From: an uncultured Ignavibacteria bacterium
GTDB taxonomy: Bacteria > Bacteroidota > Ignavibacteria > Ignavibacteriales > Melioribacteraceae
Direction: 5' to 3'
Length of the DNA: 11,620 nucleotides
Assembly (NCBI GenBank): GCA_937930275.1
Contig: CALGLM010000332.1
Coordinates: 1 to 11,620 of the forward strand
Shown here one piece after another: positions 1 through 6,891 of this stretch. The translations under genes and the position numbers were made by a program. Positions within the stretch are counted from its first letter, which is position 1. The number at the start of each line of letters is the position of its first letter. The notes below the pieces were generated by a model that had not been told where the DNA came from, searched no databases, and was given only the letters and a program-made list of their open reading frames with translations.

Positions 1-306
1 TTAATCGCATTAACAGGAATTCCTCCCTTAGCCGGATTTTTTGGTAAATATTACGTGTTTATGAGTACTATTGAATCTGATTTAGTTTGGCTTGCATTAA
101 TTGGAGTTTTATCAAGTATTATTAGTGCTTATTTCTATTTACGTCCAATCGTTCTAATGTATTTTAGAGAAAACGAAGAACCAATAAAAGTTAATGTAAG
201 TTTACCCGGAATGCTCGCCGTCTTATTTTCTGCAACAGTAATTTTGTTGTATGGTATCTTTCCAAATTTCCTTTTAGATTTAATTAAAAGTACAATAAAT
301 TTTTAG
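1..306 (+). CDS. nuoN: NADH-quinone oxidoreductase subunit N, C-terminal end (partial)
   Basis: This is the last 101 residues of an antiporter-like membrane subunit of respiratory complex I, which couples NADH oxidation to proton translocation. The reading frame is open from the first base, so the start lies upstream of the window. The diagnostic part is the opening segment GIPPLAGFFGKYY. It matches the conserved late helix of NuoN, and the lysine (residue 16 of the visible part) is a candidate for the conserved lysine of the proton path. Two further hydrophobic segments follow, at about visible residues 25-45 and 71-95. NuoM and NuoL share the fold, but the GIPPxAGFxGK wording and the short tail favour NuoN. 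NuoN is usually the last gene of a nuo operon, and here the next gene begins 3 nt after the stop, so the operon probably continues into nnr. Confidence 0.88.
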   Translation, partial: LIALTGIPPLAGFFGKYYVFMSTIESDLVWLALIGVLSSIISAYFYLRPIVLMYFRENEEPIKVNVSLPGMLAVLFSATVILLYGIFPNFLLDLIKSTINF

Positions 307-309
307 AAA

Positions 310-1860
310 ATGATACCTCTTTTCGATAAAAAACAAATTAGAGATGCAGATTTATACGCAATAAACCAATTGCAAATTCCCGGTATCGTTCTTATGGAAA
401 ATGCCGCATTAAATTCGTTTAATGCAATTTTAGAAGAACATTTTATTGAAGACGGAATAATCGGAATTGTATGCGGAAAGGGGAATAACGGAGGAGACGG
501 GTATGCAATTGCACGGCATTTTGTTAATAACGGTTTTATTGTAAAAGTAATTATAATTCCGGAAATGACTGAAATTATAGGTGATGCTTTAATAAATTTC
601 AACATTTTAAATCAGTTATCAAAATCAAATACTAATCTAAATATTAGATTTTATAATGATATTAAAGACATAAAATATCTTAATGATTGCGATATTATTA
701 TTGATGCAATATTGGGAACGGGTTCTTCAGGCAAATTAAAAGAACCTATTAATTATATTGTTGAAAGCTTAAATCAGATTAAAGCTTATAAAGTTGCAAT
801 TGATATTCCTACAGGTTTGGATGTAGAAACGGGTTATGGTGAACCAATTTTTTGTGCTGATCTAACTATTACACTGGGAGATTATAAAAAAGGTTTGTTT
901 TACGGTAAAGGTGCCATTAATTGCGGTAAAATAGTAAAAGAGGATATCGGTATTGATAAAGAGTACTTTGGTTTACTAACTGCCGATACTTATTTAATAG
1001 AGCCGGAAGATGTTATTGAATACTTACCTAAAAGAAGTAAAGATGCTAATAAATATACATCAGGGAAAGTATTAGTAATTGGGAGTAGTTTAAAATATCC
1101 GGGTGCCGGAGTACTATGTGCAAATTCTTCTTTATTAAGCGGAGCGGGAGCAACATCAATTGCAATTCCCGAAAATATAATTAATATAGTATTTCCAAAA
1201 CTATTTGAAACTACGATTAAAGCATATTCTGATACTAATTACTTTAATTTAAGCTCAATAAACGTTTTAAGCTCAGATATTATTAATTCTGACGTAATTG
1301 CACTTGGATGCGGATTAGACCGAAATAATGAAACTATTAAAGCTTGTGGACAACTTTTAGAATTATATCAGGATAAAAATTTTATAATTGATGCAGATGC
1401 AATTTATTGTTTAGTAAATTACGGAATAAACGAACTAAATCTACAAAATTGTGTATTTACTCCTCATTTAGGAGAATTTTCGTTATTAACAAATATTCCT
1501 ATATACAAGCTTCAGGAAAATTTATTGCACTACGGAAAAGAATTTGTTCAAAATACAAAGTCTTATTTAGTATTAAAAGGTTCTCCGACTATTATATTTT
1601 TCCCTAACGGAGAGTTGTTTATAAACTCATCAGGAAATTGCGGAATGGCTAAATTTGGGATGGGAGACGTGTTAACCGGTATTATTGCATCGTTTATTGC
1701 ACAATCGCGTGATATAGAAAAAAGTTTAATTAGCGCTGTATATTTGCATAGTCTTAGTGCAGATTTATTAGCAGAAGAAAAAACAGAGTACGGGTTTACT
1801 GCATCCGAAGTTGCATTAAATATAGCTAAAACAATAAAATTTTTAAGAGGTTCGGTTTGA
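310..1860 (+). CDS. nnr: Bifunctional NAD(P)H-hydrate epimerase / ADP-dependent NAD(P)H-hydrate dehydratase
   Basis: This 516-residue protein repairs NADHX and NADPHX, hydrated cofactors made by side reactions or heat. The N-terminal YjeF-type epimerase domain (about 1-215) interconverts R and S forms. It carries the glycine-rich GNNGGDG loop at 58-64, a DAILGTG strand-loop, and IDIPTGLD with D165 as the likely catalytic aspartate. The C-terminal ribokinase-like domain (about 235-516) dehydrates the S form using ADP. It shows GKVLVIGSS, LLSGAGA, IDADA, PHLGEF and the GMGDVLTG anion-hole motif with catalytic D453. The length is normal for the fused enzyme. The ATG is 3 nt after the nuoN stop, which implies co-transcription with complex I. 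The motif before the catalytic site reads GNCGMAKF where many homologues have a proline or alanine and small residues; I regard this as lineage variation. The product assignment is firm. Confidence 0.95.
   Translation: MIPLFDKKQIRDADLYAINQLQIPGIVLMENAALNSFNAILEEHFIEDGIIGIVCGKGNNGGDGYAIARHFVNNGFIVKVIIIPEMTEIIGDALINFNILNQLSKSNTNLNIRFYNDIKDIKYLNDCDIIIDAILGTGSSGKLKEPINYIVESLNQIKAYKVAIDIPTGLDVETGYGEPIFCADLTITLGDYKKGLFYGKGAINCGKIVKEDIGIDKEYFGLLTADTYLIEPEDVIEYLPKRSKDANKYTSGKVLVIGSSLKYPGAGVLCANSSLLSGAGATSIAIPENIINIVFPKLFETTIKAYSDTNYFNLSSINVLSSDIINSDVIALGCGLDRNNETIKACGQLLELYQDKNFIIDADAIYCLVNYGINELNLQNCVFTPHLGEFSLLTNIPIYKLQENLLHYGKEFVQNTKSYLVLKGSPTIIFFPNGELFINSSGNCGMAKFGMGDVLTGIIASFIAQSRDIEKSLISAVYLHSLSADLLAEEKTEYGFTASEVALNIAKTIKFLRGSV
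1845..1850 (+). promoter_or_regulatory. Shine-Dalgarno site supporting a TTG start
   Basis: AAGAGG lies 6 nt upstream of the TTG at 1857, inside the end of nnr. It is the main reason to accept the non-ATG start for the VanZ-like gene. The next in-frame ATG would come at residue 31 and delete the first membrane segment. Confidence 0.5.
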
Positions 1861-2279
1861 TTTATGATATTTTGAAGAAAAATAGCTTATTATACGTACA
1901 TATTCCTTTTTTATTTTATTTTATAATATTAACAATATTATTGTTAATGCCTTCAACAAAACTTCCGGAAGTTATAGAAATAAGTGATAAAATTAAACAT
2001 TATATTGCTTTTTTAGTTTTTAGTTTTTTATTTTCGCTTAGCTGTCATTTTAGTAAAAGATACAAACTTCAGTTAAAAAGATTATTTATCCTTGTTGGTT
2101 TAGTTGCCTCGTTTTATGGTGGTATAACTGAAATAATTCAAATTTACGTTCCGGGAAGAAGCGGGGATTTTTATGATTTAAGCTTAGATATATTAGGAGT
2201 TATTACCGGAATTTACCTATTTTACTCATTTATAAAGGTAAGTAAAATAAAATTAGAAAGAGTGGGAACAAAAAAATAA
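1857..2279 (+). CDS. VanZ-like family membrane protein
   Basis: This is a 140-residue integral membrane protein of the VanZ-like family. The founding member VanZ gives low-level teicoplanin resistance, but most relatives, probably including this one, have no known function. Four hydrophobic segments are visible, at about 14-31, 48-63, 75-91 and 108-126. The family's conserved polar positions are present: D44 and H48 before helix 2, E92 and Q95 in helix 3, then PGRSGDFYD (99-107) and D111. The gene begins with TTG in a 4-nt overlap (TTGA) with the nnr stop codon, so its translation is probably coupled to nnr. No terminator is visible after it. The family call is good. There is no van cluster here, so I do not infer antibiotic resistance. 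Confidence 0.8.
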   Translation: MIYDILKKNSLLYVHIPFLFYFIILTILLLMPSTKLPEVIEISDKIKHYIAFLVFSFLFSLSCHFSKRYKLQLKRLFILVGLVASFYGGITEIIQIYVPGRSGDFYDLSLDILGVITGIYLFYSFIKVSKIKLERVGTKK

Positions 2280-2307
2280 AAAAAACGTAAAAAGATTAAA
2301 TAATAGA

Positions 2308-2338
2308 TTGACAATTAACGGATGTTTTTTTAATTTTA
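2308..2338 (+). promoter_or_regulatory. Promoter of tonB
   Basis: TTG at 2308-2310 is followed by 20 nt and then TAATTTTA at 2331-2338, close to the Bacteroidota pattern TTTG/TTG-N19-21-TAnnTTTG. The same bases also read as a sigma-70 promoter, TTGACA-17 nt-TAATTT, so both conventions agree. Transcription would begin near 2344, about 27 nt before the tonB ATG. Confidence 0.6.
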
Positions 2339-2370
2339 AGTAAATAAATACGATTTTTTCGGAGAAAAAA

Positions 2371-3033
2371 ATGGCATTACCAAAAAATCCCAAAGTGGAC
2401 TTAAAAAGAAAGTATCAGAGGTATTTTGAAGTCGCTTTAATAATTTCTTTAGCAATAATTATTGTTGCTTTTAAATATTATCCGGATATTAAAAAAGAGG
2501 AAGTTAAAAAAGAAGCTTCACAAGAATTAGTAAAAGTAGAGGAAGTAGAACATACAAAACAGGAGAATACTCCTCCTCCTCCTCCAAAACCGTTAATTCC
2601 TATTGAAGCACCTTCAGACCAAAACTTACAAGATATTGAAATTAACGAAAATATTCTTGACGTTAATGAAGTAGTATCAGCTCCTCCGCCACCACCGCAG
2701 GAAGAAAAGAAACAGGAAGTTGAAGAGGAAGCAGTTTTCTTTGTTGCAGTTGAAGAACAACCAGAACCGATTGGCGGAATTCAAGGAATTCAAAGTCGTA
2801 TTGTTTATCCGGAAATAGCAAAGCGTGCCGGTGTTCAAGGTCGTGTTTTTGTTAAAGCTTTTGTTAACGAAAACGGTGATGTTGCAAAAGTTGAACTTAT
2901 TAAAGGTATTGGCGCAGGTTGCGATGAAGCAGCTATGGATGCTGTAAAACAAACGAAATTTAAACCCGGTAAACAACGTGGTAAATCAGTAAAAGTTCAA
3001 GTCGCAATTCCGATTTTATTTAGATTGAACTAA
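2371..3033 (+). CDS. tonB: Energy transducer TonB
   Basis: TonB carries energy from the inner-membrane proton motive force to TonB-dependent outer-membrane receptors. The 220-residue protein has the expected architecture. A short basic cytoplasmic tail (1-18) precedes a single membrane anchor (about 19-37). A charged, proline-rich periplasmic spacer follows, with five-proline runs at 68-72 and 105-109 and Glu/Lys-rich stretches. The TonB C-terminal domain spans about 133-220 and includes the YPEIAKRAGVQGRV motif (146-159) and a closing PILFRLN. A GGAG ribosome site at 2361-2364 lies 6 nt before the ATG. The gene has its own promoter and a strong terminator, so it is probably monocistronic. 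ExbB and ExbD are not adjacent. The wording of the C-terminal domain is like that of Ignavibacteria-type TonB proteins, as I recall them. Confidence 0.93.
   Translation: MALPKNPKVDLKRKYQRYFEVALIISLAIIIVAFKYYPDIKKEEVKKEASQELVKVEEVEHTKQENTPPPPPKPLIPIEAPSDQNLQDIEINENILDVNEVVSAPPPPPQEEKKQEVEEEAVFFVAVEEQPEPIGGIQGIQSRIVYPEIAKRAGVQGRVFVKAFVNENGDVAKVELIKGIGAGCDEAAMDAVKQTKFKPGKQRGKSVKVQVAIPILFRLN
2776..2793 (+). repeat. 9-bp tandem duplication inside tonB
   Basis: GGAATTCAA occurs twice in direct succession (2776-2784 and 2785-2793). It encodes Gly-Ile-Gln twice (residues 136-141) at the start of the TonB C-terminal domain. It keeps frame and looks like a small slippage duplication. Confidence 0.8.
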
Positions 3034-3038
3034 GTTTT

Positions 3039-3065
3039 AAGAGTGCTTCGGCACTCTTTTTTTTT
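3039..3065 (+). terminator. Rho-independent terminator after tonB
   Basis: A perfect 8-bp stem (AAGAGTGC at 3039-3046 with GCACTCTT at 3051-3058) closes a TTCG loop on a C-G pair, giving a very stable UUCG tetraloop. A run of nine T residues (3057-3065) follows. It lies 5 nt after the tonB stop. Confidence 0.92.
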
Positions 3066-3091
3066 ATACACTCCTATTTATTTTATACCCC

Positions 3092-3122
3092 TTGAATTTA
3101 TCCTAATTTTAATTTATGTTTA
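3092..3122 (+). promoter_or_regulatory. Putative promoter of the TetR-led operon
   Basis: TTG at 3092-3094, a 20-nt spacer and TATGTTTA at 3115-3122 fit the Bacteroidota promoter pattern with one mismatch in the downstream box. Transcription would begin near 3128, about 24 nt before the ATG at 3152. A TetR operator might lie here, but I see no clear palindrome that would mark it. Confidence 0.4.
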
Positions 3123-3151
3123 TTAATTAATTTAATTCTTTGTTGTTTAGT

Positions 3152-3781
3152 ATGATTAATACAAATTCGTTAAATAGAAAGGAAAGAGAAAAACATCTGC
3201 GAAAATCCGAGATTGCAGATGCGGCTACTTTTTTATTTGCTAAAAACGGATATGATTCAACAACGCTTGATGATATTGCCGCTAAATCTGAATTTGGTAA
3301 AGGAACAATATATAATTACTTTAATAGTAAAGAGGAGATATACGATTATATTATTGAGGATATCTTTTCTACTCATTTGGAATTACTAAAAAAAGCCGAT
3401 GAAGAATCAAAGACATTTAGGGATTTAGTAGAAAGAATTACATATGATATATTAGAATTTTGTTTTTTTTATTCGGATAAATTTCAATTGTTAGTTACTG
3501 TTAGAACTAATCGATTTAAATTCGGCAGTAAAAAATGTAGTGATATTTGCTTAAAATTTGATGAAGAAATTTTTAATATTTATAAAAAAAGAATTTTATT
3601 GGGAATAGAAAATAAAGAAATTATAGATATCAATCCAGATACATTAGTACTTTTTTATCCATCTTTTATTTTCCCATACATAATATCGCTTTTAACTGTA
3701 AAATCATCGGATACAATTGATATTAATAAAGAAGTAAAATATTTAGTTAAGATACTTTTTGAAGGTATTGCCGCAAAATGA
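3152..3781 (+). CDS. TetR/AcrR family transcriptional regulator
   Basis: This is a 209-residue one-component regulator. The N-terminal DNA-binding domain (about 18-64) is typical of TetR: AATFLFAKNGYDSTTLDDIA, then the recognition helix region GKGTIYNYFNSKEEI (49-63). The rest is a divergent helical ligand-binding and dimerisation domain whose effector cannot be read from sequence. I chose ATG 3152. A TTG four codons earlier (3140) is possible, but neither start has a good ribosome site. It is the first gene of a four-gene plus-strand run: the ABC ATPase starts 16 nt after its stop. TetR proteins often repress their own operon, so it may control the ATPase and the genes after it; this is inference. 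Family confidence is high, target unknown. Confidence 0.9.
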   Translation: MINTNSLNRKEREKHLRKSEIADAATFLFAKNGYDSTTLDDIAAKSEFGKGTIYNYFNSKEEIYDYIIEDIFSTHLELLKKADEESKTFRDLVERITYDILEFCFFYSDKFQLLVTVRTNRFKFGSKKCSDICLKFDEEIFNIYKKRILLGIENKEIIDINPDTLVLFYPSFIFPYIISLLTVKSSDTIDINKEVKYLVKILFEGIAAK

Positions 3782-3786
3782 AATTT

Positions 3787-3792
3787 TGAGGA
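3787..3792 (+). promoter_or_regulatory. Shine-Dalgarno site deciding the GTG start of the ABC ATPase
   Basis: TGAGGA lies 5 nt before the GTG at 3798. The open frame extends further upstream to a TTG at 3759 inside the TetR gene. The ribosome site, and the match of Lys-Ile-Ile-Glu-Leu to the usual start of this ATPase family, favour the GTG. Confidence 0.65.
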
Positions 3793-3797
3793 ATATT

Positions 3798-4586
3798 GTG
3801 AAAATTATTGAGTTAGAAAATGTTTCGTTTTGTTACGGTAATACAAGAGCTGATTTTTGCTTAAGTGACATAAATATAAAAATCGATAAAAATGAATTCG
3901 TTTCGATAATAGGGGCTAACGGATGCGGAAAATCAACATTAATAAAAATAGCTGCAGGGTTACTTAAACCAATTTCAGGGAAAGTTAGAATTAACAATTC
4001 TGAATACGAAAATTACAGTAGAATTGATTTGGCAAAGCTTATTGCTTACGTACCGCAATTGTATTATTCCGTATATCCTTATTCGGTATTTGAAGTTGTT
4101 ATGATGGGAAGGAATCCCCATCTAAATATTTTTGGATATGAAAACAAATTCGATATTGAGCTTGTAAATGATGTACTTGAAAAAGTAGGTTTATACAATT
4201 TAAAAAACAAAAGTATAAATGAAATTAGCGGCGGAGAAGCACAAAGAGCATATATTGCACGGGCTTTAGTTCAAAAGCCAAAAGTAATATTGCTTGATGA
4301 ACCAAATTCTCATTTAGATATAAAAAACGAAATCGCATTATTTAAATTACTTTCAAATTTAAGAAAACAAGAAGAAATAAGTATAGCTATTGTAACACAT
4401 CACCTTAATTTAGCCGGCTATTTTTCGGACAAAGTAGTTTTAATAAAAAACGGAAAAGTATTAGAAAATGGTGATCCAAAAGATGTTTTTAACAAAAGAA
4501 ATATAGAAGCGTGTTTTGATTTAAGTGATGATGTTAACGTTATTGTTAACAAAGACAATAACACAATTAATTTGATGCCCTGTTAA
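3798..4586 (+). CDS. ABC transporter ATP-binding protein, FecE/BtuD (siderophore/cobalamin/heme) type
   Basis: This 262-residue cytoplasmic ATPase would power an import-type ABC transporter. All core motifs are intact: Walker A GANGCGKST (39-47, K45), a Q-loop in VPQLYYS, the signature ISGGEAQRAYIARAL from 143, Walker B VILLDEP (163-169, with D167 and catalytic E168), the D-loop SHLDIKNE, and the switch histidine in VTHH (H201). The VMMGRNPHLNIFG stretch after the Q-loop is typical of the FecE/FepC/BtuD subfamily, which handles iron-siderophore, heme or vitamin B12 uptake. The substrate cannot be decided. No FecCD-like permease or binding protein is adjacent on either side, which is unusual for this subfamily. 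The gene follows the TetR gene by 16 nt and precedes the SanA-like gene by 2 nt, so it is very likely co-transcribed. Confidence 0.9.
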   Translation: MKIIELENVSFCYGNTRADFCLSDINIKIDKNEFVSIIGANGCGKSTLIKIAAGLLKPISGKVRINNSEYENYSRIDLAKLIAYVPQLYYSVYPYSVFEVVMMGRNPHLNIFGYENKFDIELVNDVLEKVGLYNLKNKSINEISGGEAQRAYIARALVQKPKVILLDEPNSHLDIKNEIALFKLLSNLRKQEEISIAIVTHHLNLAGYFSDKVVLIKNGKVLENGDPKDVFNKRNIEACFDLSDDVNVIVNKDNNTINLMPC

Positions 4587-4588
4587 CT

Positions 4589-5590
4589 ATGAAAAAATAT
4601 TTAAGCTTTATTTATTTATCAATTATTTGCTTTGCAAATTACTTTGGCTTAATTTATTTAAAATACACATTAAACAATTTTTCAATATTTGAATTTAATA
4701 TTGCATCATTCGGAAATTTTATTTATGTGATTAATTTTGCGGCAACTTTTATTTTTTTACTACTTCTTAAGATTAAAAATAACTCACTTTATAATAAAAA
4801 TATTATACAAATATACGGTATTGTTTTTTTATCGATTGTTGTATTCTTTTTACTTGTTATTAGCATTAATAACAATTCGTATTGGCAAACGAAATATTTA
4901 TGGGGATACCCGATAAAACGTATTAGTATTGCATTTTTATTTACGGCTAACTTTTGGTTATTGTTGTATTTGTTATTCGTAGCCGTATTGTTTAACTTTG
5001 CTTCCGGTATTTATGTTTATTTAAAATCGTTTGCGTACTCGTCATTATTTATAGGAAGTATATTAATAATATCGTTTTTCTATTCATTGACATTTGTAAA
5101 TAGCAATTTAGGAACTGAAAAACATGATTTAGGAGTAGTATTAGGCGCTGCCGTTTGGAAAGGAGATAAGCCAAGTCCTATTTTATTGGGAAGAATTCAT
5201 AAAGCATATGACTTATATAAAAGTAATAATTTGAAAAGAATTTTAGTGACCGGAGGAAATGCCCCGGGAGAATTAACAGAGGCTGAAGTATCTTACAGAA
5301 ATTTATTAAAACTGGGTGTTAAAAAAGAAGACATAAAAATTGAAAAAAACACATCAACTACGGTAGAACAAGTGAAATACATAAAGATTAATGAATTTTT
5401 AAGCGGAAGTGAAAAAATAATTATCATTTCTGACCAATTTCACTTGAAAAGAGTTTTAGAAATTTGTAAATTCTTTAATATAAAAGCAATTGGTATTGCA
5501 AGCGATACTAAATATGTTTTCAAAAAACTTTTATTTTATAGAGTTAGAGAAAGCGTTGCTTTATTATTGTTTTGGTTGTTTGCTATTTAA
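4589..5590 (+). CDS. SanA/YdcF-like (DUF218) membrane protein
   Basis: This is a 333-residue protein in two parts. The N-terminal half is hydrophobic, with about five membrane segments (near 5-24, 44-61, 74-93, 111-137 and 146-168). From about residue 179 comes a DUF218 domain of the SanA/YdcF family. It shows HDLGVVLGAAVWKGDKPSP, then RILVTGG, a conserved TEAE, SDQFHLKR and the final RVRESVA motif. E. coli SanA is linked to envelope barrier function and vancomycin sensitivity at high temperature; the biochemical activity of the family is not settled. The long membrane region is an addition relative to short SanA, which has one anchor. The ATG is 2 nt after the ABC ATPase stop and has no evident ribosome site, suggesting coupled translation. 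The family call is good; the function is unknown. Confidence 0.8.
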   Translation: MKKYLSFIYLSIICFANYFGLIYLKYTLNNFSIFEFNIASFGNFIYVINFAATFIFLLLLKIKNNSLYNKNIIQIYGIVFLSIVVFFLLVISINNNSYWQTKYLWGYPIKRISIAFLFTANFWLLLYLLFVAVLFNFASGIYVYLKSFAYSSLFIGSILIISFFYSLTFVNSNLGTEKHDLGVVLGAAVWKGDKPSPILLGRIHKAYDLYKSNNLKRILVTGGNAPGELTEAEVSYRNLLKLGVKKEDIKIEKNTSTTVEQVKYIKINEFLSGSEKIIIISDQFHLKRVLEICKFFNIKAIGIASDTKYVFKKLLFYRVRESVALLLFWLFAI

Positions 5591-5615
5591 TGTATAATAA
5601 AACGGGAGTAAGTGA

Positions 5616-6728
5616 ATGGAAATATTTGACCATATTGAAATGCACGATCACGAACAAGTGGTTTTTTGTTCAAACCAAGAATCCGGACTTAAGGCGATAA
5701 TTGCTATCCATGATACTAAATTAGGTCCTGCTTTAGGCGGTACAAGAATGTGGAATTACACAAGTACCGAAGCTGCGCTAAAAGACGTACTAAGATTATC
5801 AAGGGCAATGACATACAAAAGTGCTGTAGCCGGATTAAATTTTGGCGGAGGTAAAGCCGTAATAATAGGTGATTCTGCTGTAATGAAAAACGAACTTTTA
5901 TTCAGAACATTTGGGAAATTTATAGACGGTCTTTCCGGTCGCTTTATTACTGCCGAAGATGTAGGAACTACAGTAAAAGATATGGAATACGTTAGAATGG
6001 AAACTAAGTATGTAACCGGTATATCCAAATCACTTGGCGGAAGCGGTGAACCTGCCCCGGTTACTTCATATAGTGTTTATGTCGGTATGAAAGCTTGTGC
6101 ACATCAAAAATGGGGTAGTGACTCGTTACGTGGTAGAAAAATTGCAATACAAGGTGCCGGTCAAGTTGCGCGTTTTTTGTGCGAACATCTTTATAGTGAA
6201 GGAGCTGAGTTATTTATTACCGATTTGCTTGATGAAAAAATTAAAAGAGTTTTAGAAACAGTTAAAGCACACGTTGTAAAACCTGATGAAATTTATGATA
6301 TAAATTGTGATATTTTTAGTCCTAATGCATTAGGCGGAATTATTAATGACGAGACCATTCCCAGAATAAAAGCCGAAATTATTGCCGGCGGCGCAAACAA
6401 CCAATTAGAAGACGAAGAAAAACACGGACAGATGATTTTTGAAAAGGGAATTCTATATGCTCCGGATTATGTAATTAATGCAGGTGGTTTAATTAATGTT
6501 GCTAACGAAATAGAAGGATACCGTCAAGATAGAGCAATGAAACAAGCTGAAGGAATTTATGAAATTGTTAAAAGAATTTTCCTAAAATCTATTGAACATA
6601 ACATTCCTACAAACGTTGCATCGCAAAAAATTGCTGAGGAACGCCTTGAAAAAATTGGAAGTATTAGACAAATATATTCAGGGACATCTCAATACAGCGG
6701 AAGATTAGGCGAATTAATTAAAAAATAG
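5616..6728 (+). CDS. ldh: Leucine dehydrogenase (Glu/Leu/Phe/Val dehydrogenase family)
   Basis: This 370-residue cytoplasmic enzyme carries out NAD-dependent reversible oxidative deamination of leucine and other branched-chain amino acids, giving 2-keto acids and ammonia. Numbering matches Bacillus leucine dehydrogenase closely: LGGTRMW at 40-46, substrate-binding K68 in MTYKSA, catalytic K80 in GLNFGGGK, and D115 in AEDVGT. The Rossmann domain contains the nucleotide-binding GAGQVA loop and GGANNQL near the active site. Its length is usual. The start is ATG 5616, 7 nt after a GGGAG ribosome site. It lies 25 nt after the SanA-like gene with no terminator between them, so it may belong to the TetR-led unit. 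A clear terminator follows. Specificity for valine or phenylalanine cannot be excluded. The symbol means leucine dehydrogenase (bcd in Bacillus subtilis), not lactate dehydrogenase. Confidence 0.9.
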   Translation: MEIFDHIEMHDHEQVVFCSNQESGLKAIIAIHDTKLGPALGGTRMWNYTSTEAALKDVLRLSRAMTYKSAVAGLNFGGGKAVIIGDSAVMKNELLFRTFGKFIDGLSGRFITAEDVGTTVKDMEYVRMETKYVTGISKSLGGSGEPAPVTSYSVYVGMKACAHQKWGSDSLRGRKIAIQGAGQVARFLCEHLYSEGAELFITDLLDEKIKRVLETVKAHVVKPDEIYDINCDIFSPNALGGIINDETIPRIKAEIIAGGANNQLEDEEKHGQMIFEKGILYAPDYVINAGGLINVANEIEGYRQDRAMKQAEGIYEIVKRIFLKSIEHNIPTNVASQKIAEERLEKIGSIRQIYSGTSQYSGRLGELIKK

Positions 6729-6747
6729 TTTAATTTTTTATATTGAT

Positions 6748-6784
6748 AAGGTAACCGTGAAATTTTTATAAGGTTACCTTTTTT
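6748..6784 (+). terminator. Rho-independent terminator after leucine dehydrogenase
   Basis: AAGGTAACC (6748-6756) pairs perfectly with GGTTACCTT (6772-6780) across a 15-nt loop, followed by TTTT. The hairpin lies about 20 nt after the stop codon. The stem is nearly symmetric but no T-run precedes it, so it acts on the plus strand. Confidence 0.8.
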
Positions 6785-6825
6785 ATTATTGAATTTAAAT
6801 TATTTATTTTTTCTTAAAAATTAGC

Positions 6826-6833
6826 TATCTTTG
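6826..6833 (+). promoter_or_regulatory. Bacteroidota-type -7 box upstream of nusB
   Basis: TATCTTTG is an exact match to TAnnTTTG. The position of the -33 box (20 nt upstream, 6803-6805) reads TTT rather than TTG, so only half of the promoter is well matched. Transcription would start near 6839 and leave a leader of about 50 nt before nusB. Confidence 0.5.
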
Positions 6834-6891
6834 TATTTTAAAAATTTAAAATATTAATAATAGTATTACCCTGATACAGTAGGATTAATAA

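Noticed and set aside
303..605. Minus-strand open frame opposite the start of nnr
   Set aside because: It lies wholly opposite a confidently identified enzyme domain, resembles no family I know, and has the composition of antisense to AT-rich coding sequence.
1857..2279. Glycopeptide resistance gene
   Set aside because: Only VanZ-like family similarity is seen. There is no vanHAX or vanRS, and the family is widespread in bacteria without resistance.
2776..2793. Tandem repeat as the start of a repeat array or CRISPR
   Set aside because: Only two copies of 9 bp occur, in frame inside tonB, with no spacers and no further copies.
2677..2976. Minus-strand open frame opposite tonB, rich in Phe and Asn
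   Set aside because: The low-complexity translation is the antisense image of the Glu/Lys/Pro-rich TonB spacer; no start signal or promoter supports it.
5593..5598. TATAAT just upstream of leucine dehydrogenase as an internal promoter
   Set aside because: A start about 7 nt downstream would fall in the GGGAG ribosome site and leave almost no leader. No -35 or -33 box lies at a good distance (candidate spacings 15 or 20 nt with poor matches).
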